DNA from: Chitinimonas_A lacunae
GTDB taxonomy: Bacteria; Pseudomonadota; Gammaproteobacteria; Burkholderiales; Chitinimonadaceae
Direction of reading: 5' to 3'
NCBI RefSeq assembly: GCF_042650885.1
Contig: NZ_JBHSBU010000001.1
Span: 496,001 to 560,000 of the forward strand
Length of the DNA: 64,000 nucleotides
A program made the position numbers and the translations under genes. The first letter of the stretch is position 1, and every line of letters starts with the position of its first letter. Under the pieces are notes generated by a model. That model saw only the letters and a list, made by a program, of their open reading frames with translations, ran no database searches and was not told the origin of the DNA. This document shows positions 26,202-34,830 of this stretch, one piece after another.

Positions 26202-28388
26202 ATGATTATCGACCCCCAGGAATTCCCCGAAAACACCCAGCAATTGCTGGCCGAAAAGGGCTCGTTGCTGGTGCGCGCCGGCGCCGGTACCGGCAAATCG
26301 ACCTTTCTGGCCCACGCGGCGCTGCGTCGGGTCCGCGAAGGCATTGCACCACACAAGATCGTGGTGCTGACCTATAGCCAGGCTGGCCGCCGCGCCATTG
26401 GCCAGTATCTGGAAGCGCTGGCCAAGGCTTACCGGATCGAACTGCCACAACCGCAGACCTTTGCCGCGTTCGCCGGCCGGCTGGCCCATACGCTGGTCCA
26501 GGCCGGCTTTGGCCCCGAGCGGCTGCGGATCTGCTGGGATTCGAGCGAAGCGCTGGTGGTCGATACCATGCGCGAAGCGATCCATCTTGCAGCCGAGCGG
26601 CGGCCCGATTTCCACTATCCGATGGCCACCCCGGCTAGCCATGAAGAACTGATCCGCCGCTTTGCCCAGCTCAAAGGCAGCCAGTCCTTGCAGGCGCTGG
26701 TCGAGGATGACGAGCATTTCCTCGACCAGGCCGAGCGCTGCGATATCGAGCCGGCCTTGCTGGAAATCTTCCATCAGTTCGAGAAACTGCGGCTGCAACG
26801 CGGCTTCTATCTGCATCAGGACGTGATCGAGCTGCCCGCCAGCGTGGTGGCGCGCGAGCCCGAAGCCAGACGGCTGTTTGCCAATCGCTACGACCATATC
26901 CTGATCGACGAAGCCTATGACCTGAATATCAACCATCTCAATCTGCTGCATGCCATCAGCCATCCACGCACCGTGGTGGTGGCGGTGGGCGACGAGCGCC
27001 AGTGCATCTATCGCGATCAGGGCGCCAGCTCGCAGGTGATGAATTCGCGCTTTTCCGAGCTGTTCCCGGGCGTGCGGCAGGTCGATCTGCCGCTGTCCTA
27101 CCGGTGCGGCGACAAGGTGGCGCGGCAGATGCAGGCGCTGTTTGGCAATCCGGCCCGTTTCCCGCTGCAATCGGCTGGCCTGTTCAATACCGAAGTCCGC
27201 TTTCGCGCCTCCAGCGACGAGGCCGACGATGTGACCGAGCGGGTGCAGCAGTGGCTGAACCACGATGACTTCGATACCCGCTGCGCCATTCTGGTGCACG
27301 ATCTGCACGACGCGCTGGAAATCGAAGAGGCACTGATCCGCAAGAATATTCCCTATCGGGTGCAGAACGCCCAGATGCTGATCCAGCGCGAAGAGATCCT
27401 CGGTCTGATCGCGCTGCTGGCCATGGGTGGCGAACGGATGGGGCTGATCAAACCCGGCCGGCGGCATCTGTTGATCGGTGGTCTGGCACGGCTGTTTTTC
27501 CCCGAATTCCACGGCCCGGCCTTTGACGAGGCGATGAAGGAGCTGCAACGGCTCGCCGAATCGCGACCACGGGGCGGTGGCGGGGATGATGTCGCGTCGT
27601 GCCAGAACCTGCTCGCCAATGTGGCGATGGCGGCGTTTCTCGATTCGCTGCCATCGAACGCCGACCGGGAAGGGCGTAAGGCGCTGCGCCACAGCGTGCT
27701 CGATGCCTGGGTGGAAATCTGCGCCATTCCCGACCAGATGCCGGCAGCCGAAGCGCTGGTGCGGCTGATCGAGGCGACTGCGCTGGAGCGGGTGCTCGAG
27801 GATTCGATCCTCAGCCGCTCGCTGCTGGCCACCCGGCGCGCCACCATCGCCCGCTTTATTGCCCTGGCCCGTCATCATGACTGGACCGTCAAACAGGCAC
27901 TGCAAGCCTTCGAGCAGATGGGTCACGCCAACCGCTGGCAGGTCGGCGAACGGGTGCGGGTGACGCTATCGACCTGCGCCAATGCCAAGGGCCATGAATG
28001 GGACAATGTGGCGATCTGCGGCCTGGTCGAGGGGCGGTTTCCCCGTCTGCCACGTCATAGTGCGGCGTTTGCCGCCGACGATTTCGAGGTCGAGCGGCGG
28101 CTGTTCTATGTCGGCTGCACCCGGGCGCGCAAACGGCTGTGGCTGTTCGGGCCGGCCGACGCGGCGATTTCGCGGCGCGGCGAAACCGGCAATGGTCCGC
28201 GACTGAGCCGTTTCGTGCGCGAGATGCGCGGAATGGAAGGGGATTACGTCCATTCCCCCCAGACGACCCCCGCTACCCAACAGCGGCGCAGCCGTGTGCC
28301 GCCTGGCTGGAAGGAGGCGATGCTGCGACGGGTCAAGGGGGTTGATGATGATGAGACCGAGTCTTCCAACGAAGCAAGTGGTGGATAA
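26202..28388 (+). CDS. UvrD/Rep-like superfamily 1 DNA helicase
   Basis: A 728-residue ATP-dependent 3'-5' helicase of the UvrD class. Motifs in order: I GAGTGKST (27-34), Ia LTYSQAGRRA, II IDEAYD (D236-E237), III VGDERQCIYRDQGA, IV LSYRCGDKVARQ, V STCANAKGHEWDNV, and VI FYVGCTRARKRLW (around 639). Motif II is DEAY rather than the usual DEAQD/DEFQD. It is not close enough to UvrD, Rep or RecB to name. The ATG at 26202 has GTGAGG nine bases upstream and was chosen over a GTG at 26193. The gene is monocistronic. Confidence 0.88.
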   Translation: MIIDPQEFPENTQQLLAEKGSLLVRAGAGTGKSTFLAHAALRRVREGIAPHKIVVLTYSQAGRRAIGQYLEALAKAYRIELPQPQTFAAFAGRLAHTLVQAGFGPERLRICWDSSEALVVDTMREAIHLAAERRPDFHYPMATPASHEELIRRFAQLKGSQSLQALVEDDEHFLDQAERCDIEPALLEIFHQFEKLRLQRGFYLHQDVIELPASVVAREPEARRLFANRYDHILIDEAYDLNINHLNLLHAISHPRTVVVAVGDERQCIYRDQGASSQVMNSRFSELFPGVRQVDLPLSYRCGDKVARQMQALFGNPARFPLQSAGLFNTEVRFRASSDEADDVTERVQQWLNHDDFDTRCAILVHDLHDALEIEEALIRKNIPYRVQNAQMLIQREEILGLIALLAMGGERMGLIKPGRRHLLIGGLARLFFPEFHGPAFDEAMKELQRLAESRPRGGGGDDVASCQNLLANVAMAAFLDSLPSNADREGRKALRHSVLDAWVEICAIPDQMPAAEALVRLIEATALERVLEDSILSRSLLATRRATIARFIALARHHDWTVKQALQAFEQMGHANRWQVGERVRVTLSTCANAKGHEWDNVAICGLVEGRFPRLPRHSAAFAADDFEVERRLFYVGCTRARKRLWLFGPADAAISRRGETGNGPRLSRFVREMRGMEGDYVHSPQTTPATQQRRSRVPPGWKEAMLRRVKGVDDDETESSNEASGG

Positions 28389-28649
28389 ACTAAACACCAA
28401 TAGTTACGAAGGGGAAAAACAAGAAGGCTGAATATTGCCTGCTCAGGCAGCTCTCGATTTTCCACTGTCAACACAACTCCACAATTGGCAGATAGATATA
28501 TCCATCAAATGGACATCACAGCGCTGCCGATGCTTATATCAATAACAACCTCTGTTTCAAGTAAAGGATATTAAAAGTAAAACTTCCTCTCCCTTGCTTT
28601 ATCCTCTCACTGCCTTTCCTTCCGCCGTCTCTCTGCTCAGGAGTCCGCT
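28389..28649. other. AT-rich intergenic region upstream of azlC
   Basis: About 260 bp, markedly more AT-rich than the coding DNA either side, ending in the azlC ribosome-binding site. A short hairpin (gcctgctcaggc, about 28437-28448) lies near the helicase end. No repeat-family core was found. Confidence 0.4.
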
Positions 28650-29366
28650 ATGTCCGATTCTCCCGCCGCCCCGCGCCGACTGGAACTCTGGCGCGGCGCG
28701 CGCGATTCTCTGCCGATGCTGATTGGTGCTGCGCCTTTCGGGGTGATCTTTGGCACCTTGGCGGCGCCGTCCGACCTGTCGGCCTGGGGTGCGCTGGCAA
28801 TGTCGCTGCTGGTGTATGCGGGTTCGGCCCAATTCGTGGCCTTGTCGCTATTCAAGGAGCACGCCGGCTTGGCGGTGATCGTGATGACCACGCTGGTGAT
28901 CAATCTGCGCCATGCGCTCTATTCGGCGACCCTGCTGCCGCAGGTGTCCCATCTGCCGCAGCGCTGGCGGATTCCGCTGGCCTTCGGTCTGACCGACGAG
29001 AGTTTTGCCGTGGTCCAGCAAAGGCAGTTGCGCCAGAACGGGGTGGCGGCGAGTCATTGGTATTTCCTGGGTTCGGTACTGGCGATGTATCTGAACTGGC
29101 AGCTCTGGACCGTGGTCGGGGTGGCGCTGGGGCGCAGTGTCGAGGGCCTGGATAAGCTGGGCCTCGATTTCGCCATGGTGGCGACCTTTGTCGGCATCGT
29201 GGTGCCGCTATTGAAGACCCGGCCGATGCTGGCTGCGGCGCTGTGTGCGTCGGCGGTGGCGCTGGCGGGGCAATCGTTGCCCTATCGTCTGGGTCTGGTG
29301 CTGGCTGCGCTGACCGGGGTGGTGATGGGGCTGCTGCTGGAGAAAAGGACGGACCATGAGTCGTGA
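28650..29366 (+). CDS. azlC: Branched-chain amino acid exporter large subunit, AzlC family
   Basis: A 238-residue inner-membrane protein. Signature features: LPMLIGAAPFGVIFGTLA at the first helix, LLVYAGSAQFVALSL, INLRHALYSATLLP and LAFGLTDESFAV. With AzlD it forms an exporter (BrnFE type) for branched-chain amino acids and related compounds. CAGGAG precedes the ATG by 7 bases. Its end overlaps azlD by 11 bases. No regulator gene is attached. Confidence 0.92.
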   Translation: MSDSPAAPRRLELWRGARDSLPMLIGAAPFGVIFGTLAAPSDLSAWGALAMSLLVYAGSAQFVALSLFKEHAGLAVIVMTTLVINLRHALYSATLLPQVSHLPQRWRIPLAFGLTDESFAVVQQRQLRQNGVAASHWYFLGSVLAMYLNWQLWTVVGVALGRSVEGLDKLGLDFAMVATFVGIVVPLLKTRPMLAAALCASAVALAGQSLPYRLGLVLAALTGVVMGLLLEKRTDHES

Positions 29367-29697
29367 GGAGGCTTTGATTATCGCCGGCATGGCGGCGGTG
29401 ACGTTCTTGATCCGCTACAGCTTTTTTGCGGTGGGGGAGCGGCTGGTGTTTCCGCCGCTGGTCAAGCGGGCGCTGCGTTATGTGCCGGTGGCAGTATTGA
29501 GCGCGATCGTGGCGCCCGCGGTGCTGCTGCCCGATGGCGTGGCGGGCGGGTGGCGGCTCGATTGGCGCAATGCCTATCTGATCGCCGCGATCGCCACGGC
29601 AGTGCTGGCCTGGCGCGGCGATAGACTATTGCTGGCGATCGGTGGCGGGCTGGCGGTGTTCTTCGCCTGGCGCGGCTTGGTAGGGTGGTCGGGGTGA
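29356..29697 (+). CDS. azlD: Branched-chain amino acid exporter small subunit, AzlD family
   Basis: A 113-residue membrane protein with about four hydrophobic helices. Features are FLIRYSFFAVGERLVFPP, VKRALRYVPVAVLSAIVAP and a C-terminal WRGLVGW. It is the small partner of AzlC. The start lies inside the end of azlC, which indicates translational coupling and fixed stoichiometry. Confidence 0.9.
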   Translation: MSREEALIIAGMAAVTFLIRYSFFAVGERLVFPPLVKRALRYVPVAVLSAIVAPAVLLPDGVAGGWRLDWRNAYLIAAIATAVLAWRGDRLLLAIGGGLAVFFAWRGLVGWSG

Positions 29698-29706
29698 GGA
29701 GGCGAT

Positions 29707-29780
29707 AGGAAAATTTCAGGAAAAGCATCTGCAAGATAAGTGTCAGTAAGTAGGCTTAAAAAAGTTACCTGCATATGGTC
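29707..29780 (+). repeat. Dispersed AT-rich intergenic repeat, copy 6
   Basis: AAATTTCAGGAAA, six bases, TGCAAG (core 29717-29735), ten bases after the azlD stop and in its orientation. The tail contains GTAAGTAGGCTTAAA (29746-29760), found exactly, inverted, in the copy at 45.3 kb. Confidence 0.75.
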
Positions 29781-29818
29781 TTGTTGGGGGCGGATGGACA
29801 CCGCGTAGAGGCTGACAT

Positions 29819-29847
29819 GAAAAAAGGGCCGCTTTTTCAAGCGGCCC
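29819..29847 (-). terminator. Intrinsic terminator of the subtilase gene
   Basis: On the minus strand GGGCCGC, a short loop, GCGGCCC, then a run of six Ts. It lies about 40 bp past the S8 peptidase stop. This is one of the clearest terminators in the window. Confidence 0.9.
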
Positions 29848-29886
29848 ATCAATCTCAGGGTTCCAGAAACGTGATGCTGGGAAAAC

Positions 29887-31698
29887 TTACCAGCTCAGTT
29901 TCAGACTGTACTTGCCGTTGGTGGCGCCGGTGCCGCCCGAGTAGTACACCACGCGGACATAGCGGGTGAAGGCGGTGCCACTGTTGTTGGTCACGGAGAC
30001 GCTGTCGAGGCGACCCACGCTGTTTTCGCTCGAACCGATCAGAGCGCCGTTGCTGTTGTAGACATACAGGTCGTAGTCCGAGTTGGCGTTCGGGGCCATC
30101 ATCGCGCTCAGGGTCGCGCCCGGGGGCAGCGTCACCTTGAACAGGTCGATATCGCTGGCCGAGCCCATGGTCGCTGCCAGGGTGGTGCCACGGGTGGTGA
30201 CATTCTGGGCAGTGGCGAAGCTGTTGTTCGGCTCGACTTCGCTGTTCGGGCTGGGGGTCGGCGTCGGCGTGGGAGTCGGCGTCGGGGTCGGTGTGGGGGT
30301 AGGCGTCGGGGTGGGCGACAGGCCGGCCAGGGCACGCGAGGCATCGACGATACCGCTACCGCAACCCGAGCAGCTGGCCGGGAACGGACGCGAAGTCGAC
30401 TTCAGACGTGCTTCGACCTGATCCGGGGTCAGCGACGGGTCCTTCGCCAGCATCAGGGCAACCACACCAGCGACGTGCGGGGTGGCCATCGAGGTGCCTT
30501 GGTAGTAGGCGTAGGTGTCGCCGACCGGCGCGCCCTTGCCGCTGTCGAGCGTCGACAGGATACCGTTGGCCTGACCGGTGCTCATATCGCCGCCAGGAGC
30601 AGCCACATCGACCACGTTGCCGTAGTTGGAGTAGGAAGCACGACCACCCGAACGACCGGTTGCCGCCACGGTGATCACACCTTGGCAGTTGGCCGGGTTG
30701 GAGTAGGAGGCGTTCATGTTCTCGTTGCCGGCGGCCACCACGACCACAGCGCCACGGCTGCGGGCGGTATTGATGGCGTTCTGGGTGGTGCGATCGCAAG
30801 CACCTTCGCCGCCCAGCGACATATTGATCACGCGGGCCGGGTTGGTGTTGGTCGGCACGCCGGAGATGCTGCCGCCAGCAGCCCAGATGATGCCGTCGGC
30901 GATATCGGAGGTGTAACCGCCGCACTTGCCGAGCACACGGACCGGCACGACCTTGGAATTGAAGGCCACGCCAGCCACGCCCTTGCCGTTGTTGGTCACG
31001 GCGGCGATGGTGCCGGCAACGTGGGTGCCGTGCCACGAGCTGTTTTCATTGGTACGCGGATAGCCGTTGCCGCATTCGCCGGCACGGACGGCGTCGCCTG
31101 GATCGCTGGCGTCGCTGTCGCGACCGCCGCCATCGTTACCCATGAAGGTGTCGGAGATGAAGTCGTAGCCACCGACCAGATTGGCGGCCAGGTCTTCGTG
31201 CGGACGATAGCCGGTATCGAGCACGGCAACCTTGACGCCGCTACCGGTCGAGATATCCCAGGCGGCCGGCAGGTTCATGCCGGAGACCGGATCGGTCAGA
31301 TCCCACTGCTGGTTGAAATAGCTGTCGTTGGGAACGTACATCGGACGCATGATGCGGTCCGGTTCGGCATATTCGACGTTGTCATCGCTGGCAGCCAGTT
31401 CGCTGGCCAGACGCGCTGCTTCATTCACGCTGATCTGGCGGTCGAGTTCGACTACTTGTGCGCCGGTGGCGGTGGTGCGGACGGCCTGGAGCGACATGCC
31501 CATACGGCCGACGACGGCTTGCGCAGCGCTCAGGGGTTGAGCGGCTTCAGCAAAGCTGTTGCCTTTGTATTTCACGATCAGGCGGTTGGTGGTACCGCTG
31601 GCAACCTGGTCGGCGTGGGCCAGACCCATCGAAGCCAAAGCGCCGACGATAGCGGCAGCAGTCACGGTACGACGCAAGAAAACGGTCTTAACCGTCAT
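29887..31698 (-). CDS. Secreted S8 family serine peptidase (subtilase) with C-terminal PPC domain
   Basis: A 603-residue exported protease. Signal peptide 1-29 (cleavage after AHA), an inhibitor-like propeptide (about 35-115), and a catalytic domain with Asp161 (AVLDTGY), His223 (WHGTHVAGT), oxyanion Asn325 (AAGNEN) and Ser403 (GTSMATPHVAG). Then comes a Thr-Pro linker (461-482) and a C-terminal pre-peptidase domain (487-603, EVEPNNSFATAQN start), often removed during maturation. Close to the extracellular serine proteases of Xanthomonas and Aeromonas type. AGGAG is 9 bases before the ATG. Probably monocistronic with its own terminator. Confidence 0.95.
   Translation of the reverse strand: MTVKTVFLRRTVTAAAIVGALASMGLAHADQVASGTTNRLIVKYKGNSFAEAAQPLSAAQAVVGRMGMSLQAVRTTATGAQVVELDRQISVNEAARLASELAASDDNVEYAEPDRIMRPMYVPNDSYFNQQWDLTDPVSGMNLPAAWDISTGSGVKVAVLDTGYRPHEDLAANLVGGYDFISDTFMGNDGGGRDSDASDPGDAVRAGECGNGYPRTNENSSWHGTHVAGTIAAVTNNGKGVAGVAFNSKVVPVRVLGKCGGYTSDIADGIIWAAGGSISGVPTNTNPARVINMSLGGEGACDRTTQNAINTARSRGAVVVVAAGNENMNASYSNPANCQGVITVAATGRSGGRASYSNYGNVVDVAAPGGDMSTGQANGILSTLDSGKGAPVGDTYAYYQGTSMATPHVAGVVALMLAKDPSLTPDQVEARLKSTSRPFPASCSGCGSGIVDASRALAGLSPTPTPTPTPTPTPTPTPTPTPSPNSEVEPNNSFATAQNVTTRGTTLAATMGSASDIDLFKVTLPPGATLSAMMAPNANSDYDLYVYNSNGALIGSSENSVGRLDSVSVTNNSGTAFTRYVRVVYYSGGTGATNGKYSLKLSW
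30250..30316 (-). repeat. In-gene Thr-Pro linker repeat
   Basis: About ten near-identical six-base units (variants of GTSGGS on the plus strand) encode the (Thr-Pro) spacer of the subtilase. Units differ at synonymous positions, so the array is imperfect, unlike the one at 5.0 kb. Confidence 0.8.
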
Positions 31699-32382
31699 AT
31701 CTAGTCACTCCTGAAAAACCTGGTTCGAAAACCGCCCATCCGGGTTCTCCCCGGTGCTCTCGGCTGCTGCCGAAACCCCCCTTAGGCGGTGCGCTCGCCA
31801 GCCATCTGGGCTATGCGATTGACATATAGTGAACGCATTTCGTGTTGGAATGCAATTGTCATTTGTGTTTGCGCGGAAACTTTGTAACTAAATCACAACG
31901 TCAACTACATTGGCATTTTCTGATGCGTCAGGGAAAAAGCAATTGGATCAATTGTTTAAAAACAACGTACAAATGTTCAGTGTTGTTGATGTGCACAAAA
32001 AAATTTTTCACGGAGGCGACAAAAATTTGACGAATTTTGCCGTCCTGCGCAAGGTTTTGACCTTTTGGGGCAAACAAACTGACGAAAATGGGCGCTTGGA
32101 ATGCTATGACCGGAGCATCAATGCGCTGTGGCCAGCGTCTCCGGTTGACAAGAAGGACGATATCAGGATCGCCTCATATAGCGAGGGGCCAGCCCTGCAT
32201 ATAGACAGCCATGCCGGCTGGCACGGCCAGAACAGGGGGAACAGTTTAGCGTCAGTCGAGCGCAAAAACCGGCCAAGTCGGTTCTTTGCTTATGACGAAA
32301 AAGCAGGAAGAGAAGTCGAGCCTGTAGGAATGGCTGGCCCGGACAGTGCCGTGGTTAACAATCTGACTGTCCGGGCCGGGGC
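31699..32382. other. Long AT-rich non-coding region upstream of the subtilase
   Basis: About 680 bp with no convincing gene. The part 31820-32060 is strikingly AT-rich for this chromosome. It should contain the subtilase promoter; on the minus strand a TATATG-like box lies near 31822. Short frames here lack ribosome-binding sites and G/C third positions. Confidence 0.55.
32336..32377 (-). terminator. Long inverted repeat behind the thioesterase gene, possible terminator
   Basis: Perfect 12-bp arms, ggcccggacagt (32336-32347) and actgtccgggcc (32366-32377), with an 18-base loop, six bases past the stop codon. There is no T-tract, so it may stabilise the 3' end or act with Rho instead. Confidence 0.5.
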
Positions 32383-32841
32383 TTACTCGCTTGCCGAGTT
32401 CGGGCTGTCGCTGCGCTGGAAATCCTCGGTACGCGGCAGCGCATCGAACACGGCCAGCAATTCCGGCGGCGGTGAGGCCAGCCGGCGATGCTTGAGATCC
32501 AGCCAAGCCCCATGAACCTCATGCCGCGCCGCCAGAACCTGATCGGACTTATATAGATGCTGTCGGATACACCAGCGCCGCCCATCGGCGCTGATCGCCG
32601 CCAGCGTGACATCGATATCGAGTCGTTCACCCAAGGTCACCTCGCGGAAATATTCGGTCTGCTCCTTGAACAGCACTGGGCCGATCGCGTGGGCTGCAAA
32701 GTCAGCAAAGGTGAATCCGTTCTCCGCCAGCCATTCGATCCGCGCATGGGTGCAAAGATCGGCATAGACCGAGTGGCGCATATGCTGGTTTGCGTCGATA
32801 TCGGCCCAGCGAACCTCGACCGATTTACAGAAATTGTTCAT
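32383..32841 (-). CDS. Acyl-CoA thioesterase, 4-hydroxybenzoyl-CoA thioesterase-like hotdog fold
   Basis: A 152-residue single hotdog domain. The N-terminal VEVRWADIDANQHMRHSVYADL contains the Asp of the YbgC/4HBT-type active site, followed by a helix (ARIEWLAENGF) and FKEQTEYFREVTLGERLDIDV. Members hydrolyse acyl-CoA or aryl-CoA thioesters; the substrate here is unknown. AGAGGGA precedes the ATG. The C-terminus is disordered and Ser-rich. Confidence 0.87.
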   Translation of the reverse strand: MNNFCKSVEVRWADIDANQHMRHSVYADLCTHARIEWLAENGFTFADFAAHAIGPVLFKEQTEYFREVTLGERLDIDVTLAAISADGRRWCIRQHLYKSDQVLAARHEVHGAWLDLKHRRLASPPPELLAVFDALPRTEDFQRSDSPNSASE

Positions 32842-32973
32842 CGTGGCGATTCCCTCTCGTGGCGTGAACCCTAAAAATAGGACAGAAAGGTGACATTGTC
32901 CCTTGAGTTGATGAGCTAATGAGGACGGGGCGGTGAGGCGGCGGCGCGACGGGGAGAGGCGGATGGGGAGTTT

Positions 32974-33040
32974 TTAGAAAAAATCAGGAAAAACAGATGC
33001 TATACATACAGACTGTTATTTTCAGAAAGTATAAAAATCT
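32974..33040 (+). repeat. Dispersed AT-rich intergenic repeat, copy 7
   Basis: CAGGAAA, six bases, TGCTAT (core 32985-33003), followed 17 bases on by ATTTTCAGAAAGTATAAAAA. Unlike most copies it lies between two divergent genes, upstream of both. Confidence 0.6.
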
Positions 33041-33107
33041 CCAATTCATCGGTTCATGTCACTCTCTGCGGTGGCCACTACCTTGTAATTCATAGGTATT
33101 TTTTTTG

Positions 33108-33138
33108 GCAAGGTATCTTGTGACGCAAGATACCTTGC
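33108..33138. promoter_or_regulatory. Perfect palindromic operator overlapping the padR promoter
   Basis: Thirteen-base perfect arms (gcaaggtatcttg, 33108-33120, and its inverse, 33126-33138) with a five-base centre. A promoter fits inside: TTGTGA (33118-33123), 17 bases, TACACT (33141-33146). The palindrome would cover the -35 and spacer, so a bound dimer should block transcription. A third half-site, TACCTTG, lies at 33079-33085. Autoregulation by the PadR protein is inferred. Confidence 0.75.
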
Positions 33139-33197
33139 ACTACACTTTGCCCTGTGAAATGCACAACGAAGCAAGATCGTTCCGGCAAGGGAGTCAG

Positions 33198-33506
33198 ATG
33201 AAAACCCAACTGAAAAAAGGTGTGCTGGAAATGTGTGTGCTAGCGCTGCTCTCGCGCCATGACAGCTATGCCTATGAAATTGTCTCCTCGCTGGCAGATG
33301 GCGTGGAAATGAGCGAAGGCACGATTTATCCGCTGATGCGGCGGTTGCAGAACGACGGTCTGGTTTCGACCTATCTGGTCGAATCCGATTCAGGACCGCC
33401 GCGCAAGTACTACCGGCTCGACGATAAGGGCCGCGAGACGCTTGCACAGATGAAGCAGGAATGGGCCAGTTTTCTCGATGAAGTGAACAAGATACTCGGG
33501 GTATGA
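33198..33506 (+). CDS. PadR family transcriptional regulator
   Basis: A 102-residue winged-helix repressor of the short PadR subfamily (PadR-s2 type). The sequence begins KTQLKKGVLEMCVLALLSRHDSYAYEIV and includes the wing motif EGTIYPLMRRLQNDGLVS followed by RKYYRLDDKGRETL. The ATG at 33198 follows AGGGAG; the family begins at this Lys-Thr-Gln. It overlaps the DUF1700 gene by four bases, the usual PadR/DUF1700 arrangement in which membrane-stress genes follow their repressor. The operator at 33108-33138 suggests autorepression. Confidence 0.92.
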   Translation: MKTQLKKGVLEMCVLALLSRHDSYAYEIVSSLADGVEMSEGTIYPLMRRLQNDGLVSTYLVESDSGPPRKYYRLDDKGRETLAQMKQEWASFLDEVNKILGV

Positions 33507-34090
33507 CAATGAACCGCGACCAATTTATCGCTACCTTGCGGCATGAATTGAACGGCCTGCCACCGGCCGAGCTGGCTGAGATCGTGGCCGACTACGAGGA
33601 GTATTTCCGCGATGCCGTCGCCGCCGGGCGCAGTGAGAGCGAGGTGGTCCAGGGCCTGGGCCAGCCTCGCCAATTGGCTCGCGAGCTGAAGGCCGAGTCA
33701 CGGATCAAGCGTTGGGAGGATCGTCGCTCCCCCGTCAATTTCGCCCGGATGTTCTTTGCCGTGGCCGGGCTTGGGGTCATCAATCTGCTGCTGCTATTGC
33801 CGCTGTTCGTGGTGGGCTGCGTGATGGTGATCTTCTTTGTGATCGCGCTGTCGCTGCTGATCGGCGGAGCCGGGGTGCTGCTGTCGTCCCTGCCTGGCAT
33901 CGATGTGGTGGGAGTGCTGCCGCTGATCGAGATCGAAGGCGTGGAAGTGGGTGAGGGCGCCGCCGGTCTGGTGCTGTTGATCATCGGCGGTGCCTGGCTG
34001 TGGCTCAATCTGTGGGTCAGCAAGTGGATGGGCGTAGGACTGATCCACTATGCCCGCCTCAACTACCGCTTGATTCGCGGCGAGCGCTGA
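33503..34090 (+). CDS. DUF1700 (HAAS-type) membrane protein
   Basis: A 195-residue protein. The N-terminal ~70 residues form a helical domain (FIATLRHELNGLPPAELAEIVADYEEYF, then GRSESEVVQGLGQPRQLARELKAE) characteristic of DUF1700, and three or so hydrophobic helices follow (about 78-195). The family is usually encoded after a PadR regulator and is thought to be a sensor or effector of envelope state; its function is unproven. The start overlaps padR (ATGA). Confidence 0.88.
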   Translation: MTMNRDQFIATLRHELNGLPPAELAEIVADYEEYFRDAVAAGRSESEVVQGLGQPRQLARELKAESRIKRWEDRRSPVNFARMFFAVAGLGVINLLLLLPLFVVGCVMVIFFVIALSLLIGGAGVLLSSLPGIDVVGVLPLIEIEGVEVGEGAAGLVLLIIGGAWLWLNLWVSKWMGVGLIHYARLNYRLIRGER

Positions 34091-34119
34091 AGCGGCTTAC
34101 TTATACCGGAGAAATCATC

Positions 34120-34287
34120 ATGTTCGGATTGTTCGCATTGGGTGCACCCCGACTGACGCCGCCGCCGGCTCCGTCTACCACGCCGACCCCGACCCCTCAG
34201 CTCGTCGGCGCTGCCTGCAACTCGCCCCAGCCGCTTGCCGGTCGGTCGCATGCCCATCGCAGCTCGACCGTGGTCGCGGCAGGATAA
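34120..34287 (+). CDS. Small Pro/Thr-rich protein in the padR operon
   Basis: A 55-residue frame beginning MFGLFALGAP with a central Pro-Thr run (TPTPTP) and no recognisable domain. GGAG lies 8 bases upstream of the ATG and it starts 29 bp after the DUF1700 gene on the same strand, which are the main reasons to call it. It could be a short leader or an eroded gene. Confidence is moderate. Confidence 0.4.
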   Translation: MFGLFALGAPRLTPPPAPSTTPTPTPQLVGAACNSPQPLAGRSHAHRSSTVVAAG

Positions 34288-34334
34288 GACACAGCGAATC
34301 AGCTGGCAGGTCAACTGTGGAAAAGGAGCAAGCC

Positions 34335-34559
34335 ATGTATCGATCCGACGAACGCGCAATGAGCCGGTCCGCCCAATACGCCAGCGGAGTATTGCTGGCC
34401 GGCGTGCTGTTTCTGGGCCTGACGGCTGCTGTGCACAGCCTGATGCGTCCGCTGAGCGAGGGCATGGATCGCTATATCGCCCTGCACCAGACCGTTCCCA
34501 CCCAGCAGATCAGCACCGCCGCCGCCGAAACGGCCGGCCAGCCGCAGCGCAACGGTTGA
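34335..34559 (+). CDS. Small single-pass membrane protein in the padR operon
   Basis: A 74-residue protein with a basic N-terminus (MYRSDERAMSRSAQ) and one clear membrane helix (about 17-34, SGVLLAGVLFLGLTAAVH), then a polar tail. AAAAGGAG precedes the ATG at 34335 by 6 bases; an upstream GTG (34317) is less likely. No family was recognised. It occupies the place where DUF4097 or other adhesin-like genes commonly follow padR-DUF1700, so it may be a product controlled by the switch. Confidence 0.6.
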   Translation: MYRSDERAMSRSAQYASGVLLAGVLFLGLTAAVHSLMRPLSEGMDRYIALHQTVPTQQISTAAAETAGQPQRNG

Positions 34560-34830
34560 AGCATGATGTAACCGCGATGCGGCTGGCGCGGGGGAACCGC
34601 CCAGCCCATCCGGTCCTTTAGCTCCTTTCGGCTTGAATCGGCGTCTTGGCCTGGTTGAGGTTCGGACACGCCGACTCCACGTGGGCTGAAGGGCGCTCGA
34701 TTTCCACCTCCAAGAGCAAGCGCATTCGCTCAAGGCCCTGACCAAAAGCATGCGCAGGCGCGTCCGATACTGCAATCGGCATCGGAGCGGACGCCAAGTT
34801 AGCGCCCACTGACTGCCGATTCTCTCCCGC
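34560..34830. other. Convergent intergenic region between the padR operon and mltB
   Basis: About 270 bp. A hairpin-forming segment (ggctgg ... ccagcc, about 34580-34605) followed by a short T-rich stretch may end the padR operon. A 63-codon minus frame (34618-34809) is present but is not supported. Confidence 0.45.

Larger units (their letters stand above)
32842..33197. other. Divergent regulatory region between the thioesterase and padR
   Basis: About 355 bp holding a repeat-family copy (near 32980-33040), a palindromic operator and the padR promoter. No gene is present; the frame running upstream of padR from 33105 crosses the operator and is not used. Confidence 0.6.

Noticed and set aside
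28389..28649. A repeat-family copy upstream of azlC
   Set aside because: The region is AT-rich but has no CAGGAAA/TGCWAG pair at the right spacing.
31842..32515. Frames of 62 and 201 codons upstream of the subtilase
   Set aside because: AT-rich composition unlike coding DNA here; the longer one runs through the inverted repeat and into the thioesterase gene.
34618..34809. A 63-codon minus-strand frame between the padR operon and mltB
   Set aside because: No ribosome-binding site and only moderate codon bias; too little to distinguish it from chance.
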